A program made the position numbers and the translations under genes. A model generated the notes under the pieces. It did not search any database, was not told where the DNA came from, and saw nothing but the letters and a program-made list of their open reading frames with translations. From Bacteroidota bacterium (GTDB taxonomy: Bacteria; Bacteroidota; Bacteroidia; Flavobacteriales; Flavobacteriaceae), in the NCBI GenBank assembly GCA_018267095.1, contig JAFDZC010000005.1, forward strand, positions 124,001-188,000: DNA of 64,000 bases, in the 5' to 3' direction. Of this stretch, positions 32,126 through 41,066 are shown in pieces; the first letter of the stretch is position 1; every line of letters begins with the position of its first letter.

Positions 32126-33577
32126 TTACGGACATGAAATCTGAATTTGGTTCTGAAACGCTTGTTGGTTCATAAAGGTATACGAACCACCGGCAAACGA
32201 CACTACAATTGGGTAGGTCATGATTGGAATCGGACCCGAATTCGGATTGAAATACTGCAATAAATCCCCATCAGAATTTACAGTATGAACAGCGCCTCCG
32301 TACTGAACTTGTACCGGATAAGCTATGTTAAAACAACTTCCTAATGCTTGACTAAAATTAAATGGTGCACTCGTACAGGTTACAAAATCATTGGGTGTAT
32401 ACCCTGCGCACTCGGCATTACAAGCATTGCTAAAAGTGATGGTGTTTCCTTGGTTATCTACCACACAAACCGGCGTATAATCTGTAGGACAAACACATCC
32501 GCCGCAATTGGGTGTTGCCCATTGTTGTGATGAACTACAATTGCTATTTACCCCAAAATCAACGGTTAAGAAATCAGCACCGCTGTTGTTCATGATTGGA
32601 TAATTGTCAATCGTAATCGGTAAAGCCGACAACAAATAGGTGCCAATAGGTTCATACAAACTGTTGTACACTACAAAATGATCTGATGATGGATTGGTGT
32701 AAGTAAAATTAATCGTCAACGAATAACCTCCTGAAGGATTGCAATTTCCAACGGTTGTAGAAAGATTACTGATGATACATTGACTCGAGTTACACGGAAC
32801 CAAATCATTTTGGGTATATCCGGCACACTGTGCAAAACACATATTGCCAAATTCAACAATTCCGTTGGGCGTTTGTACGCATACCGGCTCGTAATTTTGT
32901 GGACAATTGCATGAACCTGCATTACAATTGTTGACCATTTGGTAAAAATCATAAGTACTATTTAGTACCACGGTTTGGTTTTGATAAACCACCGAAATCG
33001 GAAATACCACCTCAACAACTCCATTGAATCCGGGCGCATCTCCAAATTGCATTAACTCCGATTGACTATTGATGGTCACCGCAACTCCGTTGTAGTTGAG
33101 TTGAATCGGATACACCAAATCAAAACAAAAAGTGTGTTGCAAATCTTCTACAAAGGTAGGAACGCCACATTGCTGAATTAATGCAGTCAGTTCTTGTTCA
33201 TTGTTGATGGTCTGCAACGCACCACCACTCTGTACTTGAAACGGAAATACAACACCAGCCAAAAACATGTTAGGCGATTCATTTTGAAGAATGCTTAACA
33301 AGCCGTCCAAATTAGCTACTGTAACAGTTGTTCCGTTGTTGTACGAAAAAGTCATCGGATACACAAAATCAAAACACAGCATTGCAGTCGCCGGATTAGC
33401 TGCGATTGCATTTTTGCCGTGTGTGACGGTGTGCTCCAATTTGAGCTTGTTCAAAACTGTTCTCAGAGCTACGCTTTGCTCTGTCGCAGTTTCGTTTTTG
33501 ATGGCGTTGTCGTCAGAGCAAGAAAACATGCCCACCGTCAACAAGACCATCGTTAATAAAATTTTAATCTTTCCCAT
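32126..33577 (-). CDS. Secreted lipoprotein with two Kazal-type inhibitor-like domains
   Basis: About 483 residues from the ATG near 33577. The longer frame to 33673 would start inside the terminator of the neighbouring dsbD gene and lacks a signal peptide. The inner start gives a lipoprotein signal (VGMFSC then SDDNA). Two Cys-rich modules of the form C-x-C-P-x-x-Y-x-P-V-C...C-x-x-x-C-A-G-Y-x-x-x-D-x-x-x-C occur, at about residues 230-270 and 365-405, and fit the Kazal serine-protease-inhibitor fold. They are embedded among long related repeats of about 100 residues with CFDLVYPIQLNYNG-like strands, not recognised. Such proteins may inhibit proteases at the cell surface. It lies upstream of the sigma/FecR/receptor operon on the same strand. 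Confidence 0.7.
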   Translation of the reverse strand: MGKIKILLTMVLLTVGMFSCSDDNAIKNETATEQSVALRTVLNKLKLEHTVTHGKNAIAANPATAMLCFDFVYPMTFSYNNGTTVTVANLDGLLSILQNESPNMFLAGVVFPFQVQSGGALQTINNEQELTALIQQCGVPTFVEDLQHTFCFDLVYPIQLNYNGVAVTINSQSELMQFGDAPGFNGVVEVVFPISVVYQNQTVVLNSTYDFYQMVNNCNAGSCNCPQNYEPVCVQTPNGIVEFGNMCFAQCAGYTQNDLVPCNSSQCIISNLSTTVGNCNPSGGYSLTINFTYTNPSSDHFVVYNSLYEPIGTYLLSALPITIDNYPIMNNSGADFLTVDFGVNSNCSSSQQWATPNCGGCVCPTDYTPVCVVDNQGNTITFSNACNAECAGYTPNDFVTCTSAPFNFSQALGSCFNIAYPVQVQYGGAVHTVNSDGDLLQYFNPNSGPIPIMTYPIVVSFAGGSYTFMNQQAFQNQIQISCP

Positions 33578-33673
33578 AGCAATTTTTTTGATAGCGTTTT
33601 TTTTATTGAGACAACCCAAAGTGACATCACCCTTCTTTTTTTTTAATATTTTTTTCATTTTTTTTCTGAGCAT

Positions 33674-33700
33674 AAAAAAATCCCAACAAACATTGGGATT
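33674..33700 (-). terminator. Terminator of dsbD
   Basis: On the minus strand AATCCCAA pairs with TTGGGATT around TGTTTG and then continues into a T-run (the A-run at 33674-33680 of the plus strand). It lies 6 bases after the dsbD stop codon. Confidence 0.85.
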
Positions 33701-33706
33701 GAGCGA

Positions 33707-35725
33707 TTACTTTTGATAAGCAGAAATTCCTTTTTTGAGCCAAGATTCAAACGTTTCAACATCTGTATAACTGATGGTTGGCTGTTGTAGGTTTAGATTT
33801 TTCTCTTGTTGATCCATCAAAACATACATTGGCTGCGTGTTGGTATGGTAACGACTGATCATAAAATCAGTCCATTTGTCGCCGATGGTTTCAATCTGTT
33901 CCCCCGTGTCATTTGAAATATGCTGCTCGCTGGCTGGTAATGGTCGTTTGTCATCCACATAAAGCGAAATAAGTACAACTTGTTCTTTCAAAATAGGCAG
34001 AATACGCGCATCTGACCATACGTTGTTTTCCATTTTGCGGCAATTCACACAGGCAAATCCAGTAAAGTCAAGCATGATGGGTTTGTTCACTTTTTTGGCA
34101 TAGGCCATACCTTTTTCATAATCATCAAAAACGGTAATCCCGTGTGGTCCGGATTTAGCTCCTTCAGGCAATTCTTGAGCAACGGTTGTCACCTCTGAAT
34201 TTCCCAGTCCACGAGGGCTTTCGCTATATTCAAGCGGCGGCGGAAACGCATTAATCAGTTTCAGTGGTGCGCCCCACAAGCCCGGAATTAAATACACCGT
34301 AAAAGTCAAAACCAATATTCCTAAAAGCAGTCTTCCGACAGAAATATGTGTAAGCGGACTGTCGTGCGGAGTCGATATTTTTCCGAATAAATACAAAGCC
34401 AAAACGCCAAAAATAGCAATCCAAATGGCTAAGAATACTTCGCGCTCTAATAAATGTAATTGCAAAACCAAATCGGCATTGGATAAAAATTTAAACGCCA
34501 AAGCCAATTCTAAAAAGCCTAAAAATACTTTGACCGTATTGAGCCATCCGCCTGATTTTGGAAGAGAATTCAGCCAACCCGGAAACATTGCAAACAACAT
34601 AAAAGGCAAGGCCAAGGCTAATGAAAATCCGAGCATTCCGACAATCGGGCCGATTCCGCCACGTGAAGCTGCTTCAAAAAGCAAAGTTCCAACAATCGGA
34701 CCGGTACACGAAAACGAAACCACGGCCAAAGCCAAAGCCATAAACAAAATTCCGATGATGCCGCCGCGATCTGCTTGACGATCTACTTTATTGGCCCAAG
34801 TATGTGGCAAAACAATTTCAAAAGCGCCCAAAAATGAAATGGCAAAAATCACCAACAACACAAAGAAAATCACATTAAACCAAACATTGGTAGCTAATGC
34901 ATTCAAGGCATCCGCCCCGAAAATAGCCGTGACAAGCGAACCTAATATTACATAAATAGCAATGATGGAAATTCCGTAAATAATGGCGTTCTTCTTTCCT
35001 TCGGCTTTGGTCTTGCTTTGTTTGGTAAAAAAACTCACCGTCATCGGAATCAGCGGAAACACACAAGGCGTGAGCAAAGCTGCAAATCCGGACAAAAACG
35101 CAATCAAAAATACCGACCATAAATTACGCGGAGCGGCTGGTTGAGTTGCTTTTGTAACGGGAGCTTCAGCTACTTTTGCTTCAGTATCTTTGGCAACTGA
35201 TTCTATTGAAGGTTCAGGTGAAACTTGTGTTGTTGTATCAATTTTTTCTTGAGACGGTACAGCATCGGCAACAATTTCATCTACCGGAAGTGTAAAAGTA
35301 AATTTCTTGGTAAAGTTGCTGCACATTTGCTTACAAGCCTGATAATCAACGGATGCATCAATGGTTTTGAGTCCGGCTTTTACCTCTATTTCTTGCTCAA
35401 AATGCGCCTTATTTTCAAAGTAAATTTCATCCACGCCAAAAACATCGTTGAAGGCTTTGTGCGTGCCGGTTTCTTTGGTTTTACCAATGAGTTTGAAATC
35501 TTTTCCGGCGTTGGTGTATTTGATTTCTGTGGGCAATGAACCACCATCGGGCGTAAATTGCGAATACATATGCCATTCTTTTTCAATCTGTGCATCCAAA
35601 ACCAATACATAATGATTTTCGGATTTTTTGCGAACGCTGTTTTTCCATTTGACCGGATCAACGATTTGTGCATTTACTGAAATCAAAAAGGTCAACGACC
35701 AAAACAGAAAAAAGAATTTTCTCAT
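33707..35725 (-). CDS. dsbD: Thiol:disulfide interchange protein, DsbD family
   Basis: 672 residues. A signal peptide (ends near 20, ISVNAQ) is followed by a periplasmic N-terminal domain with Cys131 and Cys135 (QACKQMCSNF). A central block of eight-plus membrane helices carries a Cys in LLTPCVFPLIPMTVSFF and another in VVSFSCTGPIVGTLLF, the DsbD electron-transport pair. The C-terminal thioredoxin-like domain has C-V-N-C (FACVNCRKMEN). It moves reducing equivalents from cytoplasmic thioredoxin to periplasmic partners. It overlaps the tilS gene by 4 bases (ATGA), so it is co-transcribed with it. The minus-strand -7-like sequence at 35731-35738 would give an almost leaderless start and may be fortuitous. 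Confidence 0.88.
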   Translation of the reverse strand: MRKFFFLFWSLTFLISVNAQIVDPVKWKNSVRKKSENHYVLVLDAQIEKEWHMYSQFTPDGGSLPTEIKYTNAGKDFKLIGKTKETGTHKAFNDVFGVDEIYFENKAHFEQEIEVKAGLKTIDASVDYQACKQMCSNFTKKFTFTLPVDEIVADAVPSQEKIDTTTQVSPEPSIESVAKDTEAKVAEAPVTKATQPAAPRNLWSVFLIAFLSGFAALLTPCVFPLIPMTVSFFTKQSKTKAEGKKNAIIYGISIIAIYVILGSLVTAIFGADALNALATNVWFNVIFFVLLVIFAISFLGAFEIVLPHTWANKVDRQADRGGIIGILFMALALAVVSFSCTGPIVGTLLFEAASRGGIGPIVGMLGFSLALALPFMLFAMFPGWLNSLPKSGGWLNTVKVFLGFLELALAFKFLSNADLVLQLHLLEREVFLAIWIAIFGVLALYLFGKISTPHDSPLTHISVGRLLLGILVLTFTVYLIPGLWGAPLKLINAFPPPLEYSESPRGLGNSEVTTVAQELPEGAKSGPHGITVFDDYEKGMAYAKKVNKPIMLDFTGFACVNCRKMENNVWSDARILPILKEQVVLISLYVDDKRPLPASEQHISNDTGEQIETIGDKWTDFMISRYHTNTQPMYVLMDQQEKNLNLQQPTISYTDVETFESWLKKGISAYQK

Positions 35726-37032
35726 GAGTGCAAAGTTATTTTGAGTATTTTTTGGGTAGAACTGCTCACTTTAAAACGTTCATCAGCTCGGTAATTGACA
35801 ATCCAAACTACCGCATCGCCTGAACAAAGCAACCAAGTATTTTGTTTTTCAAGCAACGATAAACGCTCGTCTTTAAAATACTTGCTCACCTTTTTTGATT
35901 GGCCGTTCATCCCCAGCGGATAAAAAACATCCCCGTTTTGCCAGCGACGTAAACTGAGCGGAAAATGAATTTTATCAGCGTCGACAAAGATAACCGAATT
36001 GCCCAAAGCTTGGATGTCAGCTACCTGACTAATAGAAATTTTTAAGGGAAAATTAACGCCTTCGGTCATAGACACGTTATAAATTTCGTCGGATGGAGCC
36101 TCTGTCAAAGGGTACAAAATCAAACAATCGCGATCTTTGAGCAAACCGTAATCTTTAGAAAAAACCTGTTTGCCCGATGACGCAAAACACAAATCGTAAA
36201 TGTCTTGCCAAGCCGAAAAGCCATACGATTGCAGCCAAGAATACAGATAAGCTTGATAATTTTTCTTTTCGAGCAATGGGGTCAGATTGATTGCGAGTTG
36301 ATTTCCGTTAGATTCTGAGATTTCAGAATAAAGTTGCGCAGCGGCATCCTCGGCCAAAGAACGCGTTTGCTGCAAATGCGCTAAGGTATTTTGAAAAGCC
36401 GATAAAAAATCGGTAGACAAATTTTTCAACTCCGGCACCAAATGATGTCTGATTTGGTTCCGCAGATATTGATCGGATGCATTGCTGCTGTCTTCGCGCC
36501 AAGCAAGTTGCTCGTCTTGCGCGAATTTTAAAATTTCATCTCGACCAAAGGCCAGCAGCGGACGAATGATTTTTCCGTTTTGCTCCGGAATCCCGCAAAG
36601 TCCGTCTATTCCGGTGCCGCGACTTAAGTTGATGATAAAGGTTTCGAGTACATCATCGGCTTGGTGCGCAGTTAACAAATAATCATAAGCTTCTTGTTCC
36701 AACAACTCTGCAAACCATTTATAGCGCAATTTGCGGGCAGCCATCTGAATCGATATACCGTTCTGGTTGGCATAAACTTCGGTTTGAAATTTTTGGGAAT
36801 AAAAAGGCAATTGATGTTTTTGCGCATAGTTTTGAACGAATATTTCATCAGCATCGCTTTCATCGCCCCGCAAACCAAAATTCACATGAGCCAAACCCAA
36901 TTGGCTGTCACTTTTTTGCATGAGCGAAACTAGAACCATGCTGTCAATTCCGCCACTGACAGCGAGTAAAAGTCTTTTCCCGGTCAAGTAAGAAAAACGT
37001 TCTTGGAGCTGTTTTTGGAATCGTTCAAGCAT
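35722..37032 (-). CDS. tilS: tRNA(Ile)-lysidine synthetase
   Basis: 436 residues from the ATG at 37032; a TTG two codons earlier is the only longer start. The PP-loop Ser-Gly-Gly-x-Asp-Ser is at residues 26-31 (AVSGGIDSM), with the ATP-pyrophosphatase fold following (GLAHVNFGLRGDESDADE, LLTAHQADDVLETFIINLSRGTG). The C-terminal half carries the TilS substrate and C-terminal domains (LSLRRWQNGDVFYPLGMNGQSKKVSKYF). The enzyme makes lysidine at C34 of tRNA-Ile(CAU), so that it reads AUA, and is essential. It shares an ATGA overlap with dsbD and follows the pabB gene with a 24-base gap, forming a pabB-tilS-dsbD series. Confidence 0.9.
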   Translation of the reverse strand: MLERFQKQLQERFSYLTGKRLLLAVSGGIDSMVLVSLMQKSDSQLGLAHVNFGLRGDESDADEIFVQNYAQKHQLPFYSQKFQTEVYANQNGISIQMAARKLRYKWFAELLEQEAYDYLLTAHQADDVLETFIINLSRGTGIDGLCGIPEQNGKIIRPLLAFGRDEILKFAQDEQLAWREDSSNASDQYLRNQIRHHLVPELKNLSTDFLSAFQNTLAHLQQTRSLAEDAAAQLYSEISESNGNQLAINLTPLLEKKNYQAYLYSWLQSYGFSAWQDIYDLCFASSGKQVFSKDYGLLKDRDCLILYPLTEAPSDEIYNVSMTEGVNFPLKISISQVADIQALGNSVIFVDADKIHFPLSLRRWQNGDVFYPLGMNGQSKKVSKYFKDERLSLLEKQNTWLLCSGDAVVWIVNYRADERFKVSSSTQKILKITLHS

Positions 37033-37056
37033 GCCCAAAGATATACAATTGAAAGA

Positions 37057-38343
37057 TTAACTCAGCACTTTGCGCATGGCTTTGGCTTTGACCAAACATT
37101 CTTGGTATTCGCGCTCGGGCACAGACAAAGCGGTAATGGCACTGCCCACCGAAAATGAAACATATTGATTTTGCTCGTTGTACAAAATACTGCGGATGAC
37201 CACATTAAAATCAAAATCACCTTCGGGTGTAAAATAACCCACGGCGCCACTATACAATCCGCGTTTGGTTTCTTCGAGTTGCTCGATGATTTGCATGGCC
37301 GAAATTTTCGGCGCTCCGGTCATACTGCCCATCGGAAAAGTCGTTTGTAAAGCATCCACCGCACTGAACTCAGACGCTAATTCTGAACTTATCGTAGAAA
37401 TCATCTGATGCACTTGCGTAAACGAATGAATGCCGCATAACTCCTCGACTTGCACCGAGCCTTTGCTGGCGGTTCGCGACAAATCATTGCGCACCAAATC
37501 TACAATCATGATGTTTTCAGAGCGCTCTTTAGGATTGATTGAAAGTTCTTTTTTGGCTTGTTCATCTAGAGTCGCATCTTCAAAACGAGGCGCCGTGCCT
37601 TTGATTGGTTGCGAAATAAGCTTGTTGCCTACTTTTTTCAGATAGCGCTCAGGTGAGGCTGACATCAAATAATGCTGATAATTTCGGAGGAAAACTGCAA
37701 ACGGCGGATGTGAAATGGCGTTGAGTTTTTGGTATTGTTCCCACGGATCGATGGTGGCGTTTTCAGCGTAAAATTCCATGCAGAAATTGGCTTCATACAC
37801 ATCGCCCAAATGAATGTGTTTTTGTAAAGCTTGTACTTTTTCAAGATAAGCTTCGGGTGAAATACGCGCTTGAATGCTCAGAGAAGTTTGTGTCTGAACA
37901 GTTGCCATTTCTTGATTTAGAATAGAGTTCCAATCTTCTTCAAGTTCATCGTCACACATCGGCAAATAAGCAACTTCGAGCTGATTCCCACGCAACAAAA
38001 ACAGTTTTTTGGGTTGAAAGAAAAACAATTCAGAAAACTGTAAACCGTCAAAATTCTGGGATTTTAAATCTTCAACATCATTTTTTAAATCGTATGACAA
38101 ATAACCAAAAAGCCAATCTTGTGTAGTTTTTTGATATTGATTGAGCTGTTCAAAAGCATTGTAATGGTCTGTCTGAATCGAAGTCAAAGCATCCACAGCC
38201 AAAACAAAATCAAAATCGCTGTAGGTATTTTGGTGTGCATTGCTGTCGAGCAAAACCACTTCGCGAAAACTGCGCGACCACGCGAGCAATTGTTGCTTTA
38301 ATTTCTCAGGATGCTCAATAAGATGTATAACCGATGTTCTCAA
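37057..38343 (-). CDS. pabB: Aminodeoxychorismate synthase component I (or anthranilate synthase I)
   Basis: 428 residues of chorismate-using enzyme: SLSIQARISPEAYLEKVQALQKHIHLGDVYEANFCMEFY, ISQPIKGTAPR, NPKERSENIMIVDLVRNDLSRTASKGSVQVEELCGI and FPMGSMTGAPKISAMQIIEQLEETKRGLYSGAVGYF. The DGF/TGAPK segments and missing SS-domain of larger TrpE favour PabB. It should make 4-amino-4-deoxychorismate for folate from chorismate and ammonia; the partner amidotransferase lies at 18156. The only reading-frame start is TTG at 38343, which coincides with a TAGCTTTG -7-like sequence (38341-38348); the start is unsettled, because close to it no ATG exists. Confidence 0.82.
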   Translation of the reverse strand: MRTSVIHLIEHPEKLKQQLLAWSRSFREVVLLDSNAHQNTYSDFDFVLAVDALTSIQTDHYNAFEQLNQYQKTTQDWLFGYLSYDLKNDVEDLKSQNFDGLQFSELFFFQPKKLFLLRGNQLEVAYLPMCDDELEEDWNSILNQEMATVQTQTSLSIQARISPEAYLEKVQALQKHIHLGDVYEANFCMEFYAENATIDPWEQYQKLNAISHPPFAVFLRNYQHYLMSASPERYLKKVGNKLISQPIKGTAPRFEDATLDEQAKKELSINPKERSENIMIVDLVRNDLSRTASKGSVQVEELCGIHSFTQVHQMISTISSELASEFSAVDALQTTFPMGSMTGAPKISAMQIIEQLEETKRGLYSGAVGYFTPEGDFDFNVVIRSILYNEQNQYVSFSVGSAITALSVPEREYQECLVKAKAMRKVLS

Positions 38344-38444
38344 AGCTAAATTTTAATTGCGGCTAAAATTACAACAAAGCACGCAATTTTCTGGCACACT
38401 TTTTATTGCGCAGCCCTCAGTTGATTTTTAAAAATAATGGCCTA

Positions 38445-38503
38445 TTGAGTGAATAATACGCGGAACAAAAACCGAATTGAGTTTACATTATTTATTCACT
38501 TAA
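38445..38503 (+). other. Inverted repeat before the DUF4349 gene
   Basis: TTGAGTGAATAA at 38445-38456 and TTATTCACTTAA at 38492-38503 pair at 11 of 12 positions, with a 35-nt spacing. It lies 13 bases before the ATG at 38516 and could be an operator or an RNA structure. No protein partner is evident. Confidence 0.4.
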
Positions 38504-38515
38504 TCTATTATTTTT

Positions 38516-39436
38516 ATGAAAACACCTCGCATTTGGGCAAGCTCTGTCCTACTGTTTACCGCACTTTTTTTCTCCTGCAAACAAGGTGAAGCGCCCGCTG
38601 AAGAAGCCGCAACCTCAGCTGAAATAGCTGCACAAGAATCTGAATCTGTTTCACAAAAAACAACTAAACCGCTCGATCAAAGGCCGCTGATTCGCACAGC
38701 CGATATAAAAGGAAAAGTTAAGAACGTTGCGCAATCAACTGAAATCATTGAAAACGCTACGCGGCATTTGGGCGGTTATGTGGTTCAATCGCATCTGCAA
38801 AGCAATATTGTTGAAACCGGACAAATCAAAATAAGCCGCGACAGTACGCTAAAAACCACGCGTTATAACGTTGAAAACGCCATCAAAATCAGGGTTCCGA
38901 ATCGTCAATTAGATACGTTGGTGCAGGCCATCTCCAGAGAACTTTGCTTTTTAGACAGCAGAAATCTCGATCAAAAAGATGTTTCCGAAGATTTACTCAG
39001 AAATCAAAAAACAGTCGCTCGTCATGAAAAACATCAAAAAAGACTCAGTGATGCCATCGATCAAAAAGGAAAAAAACTCAATCAAATAATCGATGCTGAA
39101 GGACAAGTCGATGCAGCACAATCAGTGACAGATGACGCTCAAATCAATCAATGGTCACTCAGAGATCAAGTAGCTTACAGTACGATATCCGTGGCTTTAT
39201 ATCAAGACGAAACCGTTTCGGCACAAGTGATTCCGACCCTCAAGCATCCCGATGATTATCATCCGGCCTTTGGTTTACAATTATTAGAAAGTGTGCAAAA
39301 CGGTTGGTTCATTCTTGAAAGCATACTGGCTTTTATGGCACAACTTTGGAGTTTGATCTTGTTGGGCATTTTGGGTGTTTGGGCATTTCAAAAATGGAGT
39401 CATAAGAATGCTAAAAAACTCCATCCAAGTGCGTAA
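38516..39436 (+). CDS. DUF4349 lipoprotein with C-terminal membrane segment
   Basis: 306 residues. A lipoprotein signal is present (LFFSCKQG, lipidated Cys at about residue 21), followed by an acidic Ala/Glu-rich stretch. The DUF4349 core at about 55-250 has RTADIKGKVKNVAQSTEIIENATRHLGGYVVQSHLQSN and IRVPNRQLDTLVQAI, with a coiled-coil segment at about 150-200 rich in Lys and Gln. A membrane segment lies near 265-290 (SILAFMAQLWSLILLGILGVWAF), ending in a basic tail. The family is of unknown function and membrane-anchored. A terminator follows. Confidence 0.8.
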   Translation: MKTPRIWASSVLLFTALFFSCKQGEAPAEEAATSAEIAAQESESVSQKTTKPLDQRPLIRTADIKGKVKNVAQSTEIIENATRHLGGYVVQSHLQSNIVETGQIKISRDSTLKTTRYNVENAIKIRVPNRQLDTLVQAISRELCFLDSRNLDQKDVSEDLLRNQKTVARHEKHQKRLSDAIDQKGKKLNQIIDAEGQVDAAQSVTDDAQINQWSLRDQVAYSTISVALYQDETVSAQVIPTLKHPDDYHPAFGLQLLESVQNGWFILESILAFMAQLWSLILLGILGVWAFQKWSHKNAKKLHPSA

Positions 39437-39454
39437 GTGAATCGTTTTAAAAAC

Positions 39455-39484
39455 AAAAAGCCGTTCCACTCAGAACGGCTTTTA
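39455..39484. terminator. Bidirectional terminator between DUF4349 gene and lpdA
   Basis: AAAGCCGTTC pairs with GAACGGCTTT around CACTCA, with A-rich and T-rich flanks on the two sides, so it can serve both convergent genes. Confidence 0.85.
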
Positions 39485-39501
39485 TTATGGAAAAATACTC
39501 A

Positions 39502-40905
39502 TTAAACGTGCAATGCGCGATTGTCTGTGGCGGCCAAAGCGGCTTCTTTAATCGCCTCGGCAAAGGTTGGATGCGCGTGACTCATTCTTGAAATATCTTC
39601 GGCTGAAGCGCGGAATTCCATGGCGGTAACGGCTTCGGCAATCAAATCGGCGGCGCGCGCACCAATCATATGAACGCCCAAAACTTCGTCGGTCTTGGCA
39701 TCTGCCAAAATTTTTACAAAACCATCGGTATCGCCACTAGCACGGGCGCGACCTAAGGCTTTAAACGGAAAACTTCCGGCTTTATAAGCCACTCCGGCTT
39801 CTTTGAGTTGTTCCTCGGTTTTCCCAACCGCTGCCACTTCGGGCCAAGTATACACGACGCCCGGTATTAAGTTATAATCGATGTGTGGTTTTTGTCCGGC
39901 TAAATATTCGGCTACCATCACACCTTCTTCTTCGGCTTTGTGCGCCAACATAGCACCGCGTACCACATCGCCAATCGCGTAGATATTTGAAGCGGTTGTT
40001 TGTAAATGATCGTTGACTTGAATTTGTCCGCGCTCAGTCACTTGAACACCGGCCTTTTCGGCATTGAGCCCATCCGTATACGGACGACGACCCACAGCCA
40101 CCAAACAATAATCGCCTTCTAAAACCAATTCAGCGCCTTTGGCATCATCGGCTTTGACCGTAACGGCTTTTCCTTTGCGGGTAACTTCTTTTACTTTGTG
40201 CGAAGTATAAAACTTCATTCCTTGTTTTTTGAGGACTTTGGTCAATTCTTTAGACAGCGCTGCGTCCATACCCGGAATGATACGGTCTAAATATTCCACC
40301 ACCGAAACCTGAGCGCCCAAGCGCAAATACACTTGCCCGAGTTCAATACCAATCACACCGCCACCAATGATGATGAGATGTTTCGGGATTTCAGGAAGTT
40401 TCAAAGCTTCGGTAGAAGTAATGATGCGCTCTTTATCAATTTTAATAAACGGCAGACTCGACGGTTTTGAACCCGTAGCGATGATGCTGTATTTGGCTTC
40501 GATGGTTTGTGAAGTTCCATCGGCCGCGTTAATGTTGATGTGCGTGGCATCGGCATACGAACCAACGCCGTTAAAAACCGTGATTTTGTTTTTTTCCATG
40601 AGGTAGTTGATGCCGCCAACGGTTTGATCCACCACTGATTGTTTGCGGGCTATCATCTGAGCCAAATTAACCTTGACTTTTCCGCTGATTTCGATGCCGT
40701 TATCGGCCATATGCGCCAATTCGGCATAATGATGGGATGATGACAACAAAGCTTTTGATGGAATACAACCAACATTGAGGCAAGTTCCGCCCAAAGAGCT
40801 GTATTTTTCGATAATCGCAGTTTTGAATCCCAACTGGGCAGCGCGAATCGCCGCTACATATCCACCGGGGCCCGAACCAATAATAGCTACGTCAAATGAA
40901 CTCAT
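39502..40905 (-). CDS. lpdA: Dihydrolipoyl dehydrogenase
   Basis: 467 residues. FAD-binding GxGxxG (IGSGPGGYVAA) opens the protein. The redox-active disulfide Cys42/Cys47 is in GGTCLNVGCIPSK, the NAD-binding GGGVIGIE is at about residue 180, and the C-terminal active site has His443-x-His445-Pro with Glu450 (SHAHPTFAEAIKEAAL). It oxidises dihydrolipoyl groups of the 2-oxoacid dehydrogenase and glycine cleavage complexes, giving NADH. No E1 or E2 gene adjoins it, so the complex served is not shown here. A -7 element CAAAATTA (reverse complement TAATTTTG) at 40944-40951 lies 38 bases upstream of the ATG. Confidence 0.93.
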   Translation of the reverse strand: MSSFDVAIIGSGPGGYVAAIRAAQLGFKTAIIEKYSSLGGTCLNVGCIPSKALLSSSHHYAELAHMADNGIEISGKVKVNLAQMIARKQSVVDQTVGGINYLMEKNKITVFNGVGSYADATHININAADGTSQTIEAKYSIIATGSKPSSLPFIKIDKERIITSTEALKLPEIPKHLIIIGGGVIGIELGQVYLRLGAQVSVVEYLDRIIPGMDAALSKELTKVLKKQGMKFYTSHKVKEVTRKGKAVTVKADDAKGAELVLEGDYCLVAVGRRPYTDGLNAEKAGVQVTERGQIQVNDHLQTTASNIYAIGDVVRGAMLAHKAEEEGVMVAEYLAGQKPHIDYNLIPGVVYTWPEVAAVGKTEEQLKEAGVAYKAGSFPFKALGRARASGDTDGFVKILADAKTDEVLGVHMIGARAADLIAEAVTAMEFRASAEDISRMSHAHPTFAEAIKEAALAATDNRALHV

Positions 40906-40943
40906 AGAATATATTGTTTTTAGTAGTTTTTAAAAATTTGCCT

Positions 40944-40951
40944 CAAAATTA
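40944..40951 (-). promoter_or_regulatory. lpdA: TANNTTTG -7 element of lpdA
   Basis: On the minus strand TAATTTTG, 38 bases before the ATG at 40905. Confidence 0.45.
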
Positions 40952-41043
40952 GGGCTTTTTTTTAAACCGTCAGGCCAAAAGATTGCTAATTTGATATGGC
41001 TAAAAATCTCTTGCAACAAGCGCATAACTCGATGCTAAATAAT

Positions 41044-41051
41044 TATATTTG
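41044..41051 (+). promoter_or_regulatory. TANNTTTG -7 element of the adhesin-like gene
   Basis: TATATTTG lies 15 bases before the ATG at 41067. It overlaps or directly abuts upstream in-frame TTG and ATG codons, which supports the downstream start. Confidence 0.5.
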
Positions 41052-41066
41052 ATGAAAATTGCAGCT

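Noticed and set aside
32126-33673. Longer start for the Kazal lipoprotein
   Set aside because: The added Lys-rich residues destroy the signal peptide and the start lies within the T-run of the dsbD terminator. The inner ATG near 33577 fits better.
38341-38348. TAGCTTTG promoter for pabB
   Set aside because: It overlaps the only start codon candidate, so a promoter here would place the start codon outside the transcript; treated as chance unless the start is shown to be further in.
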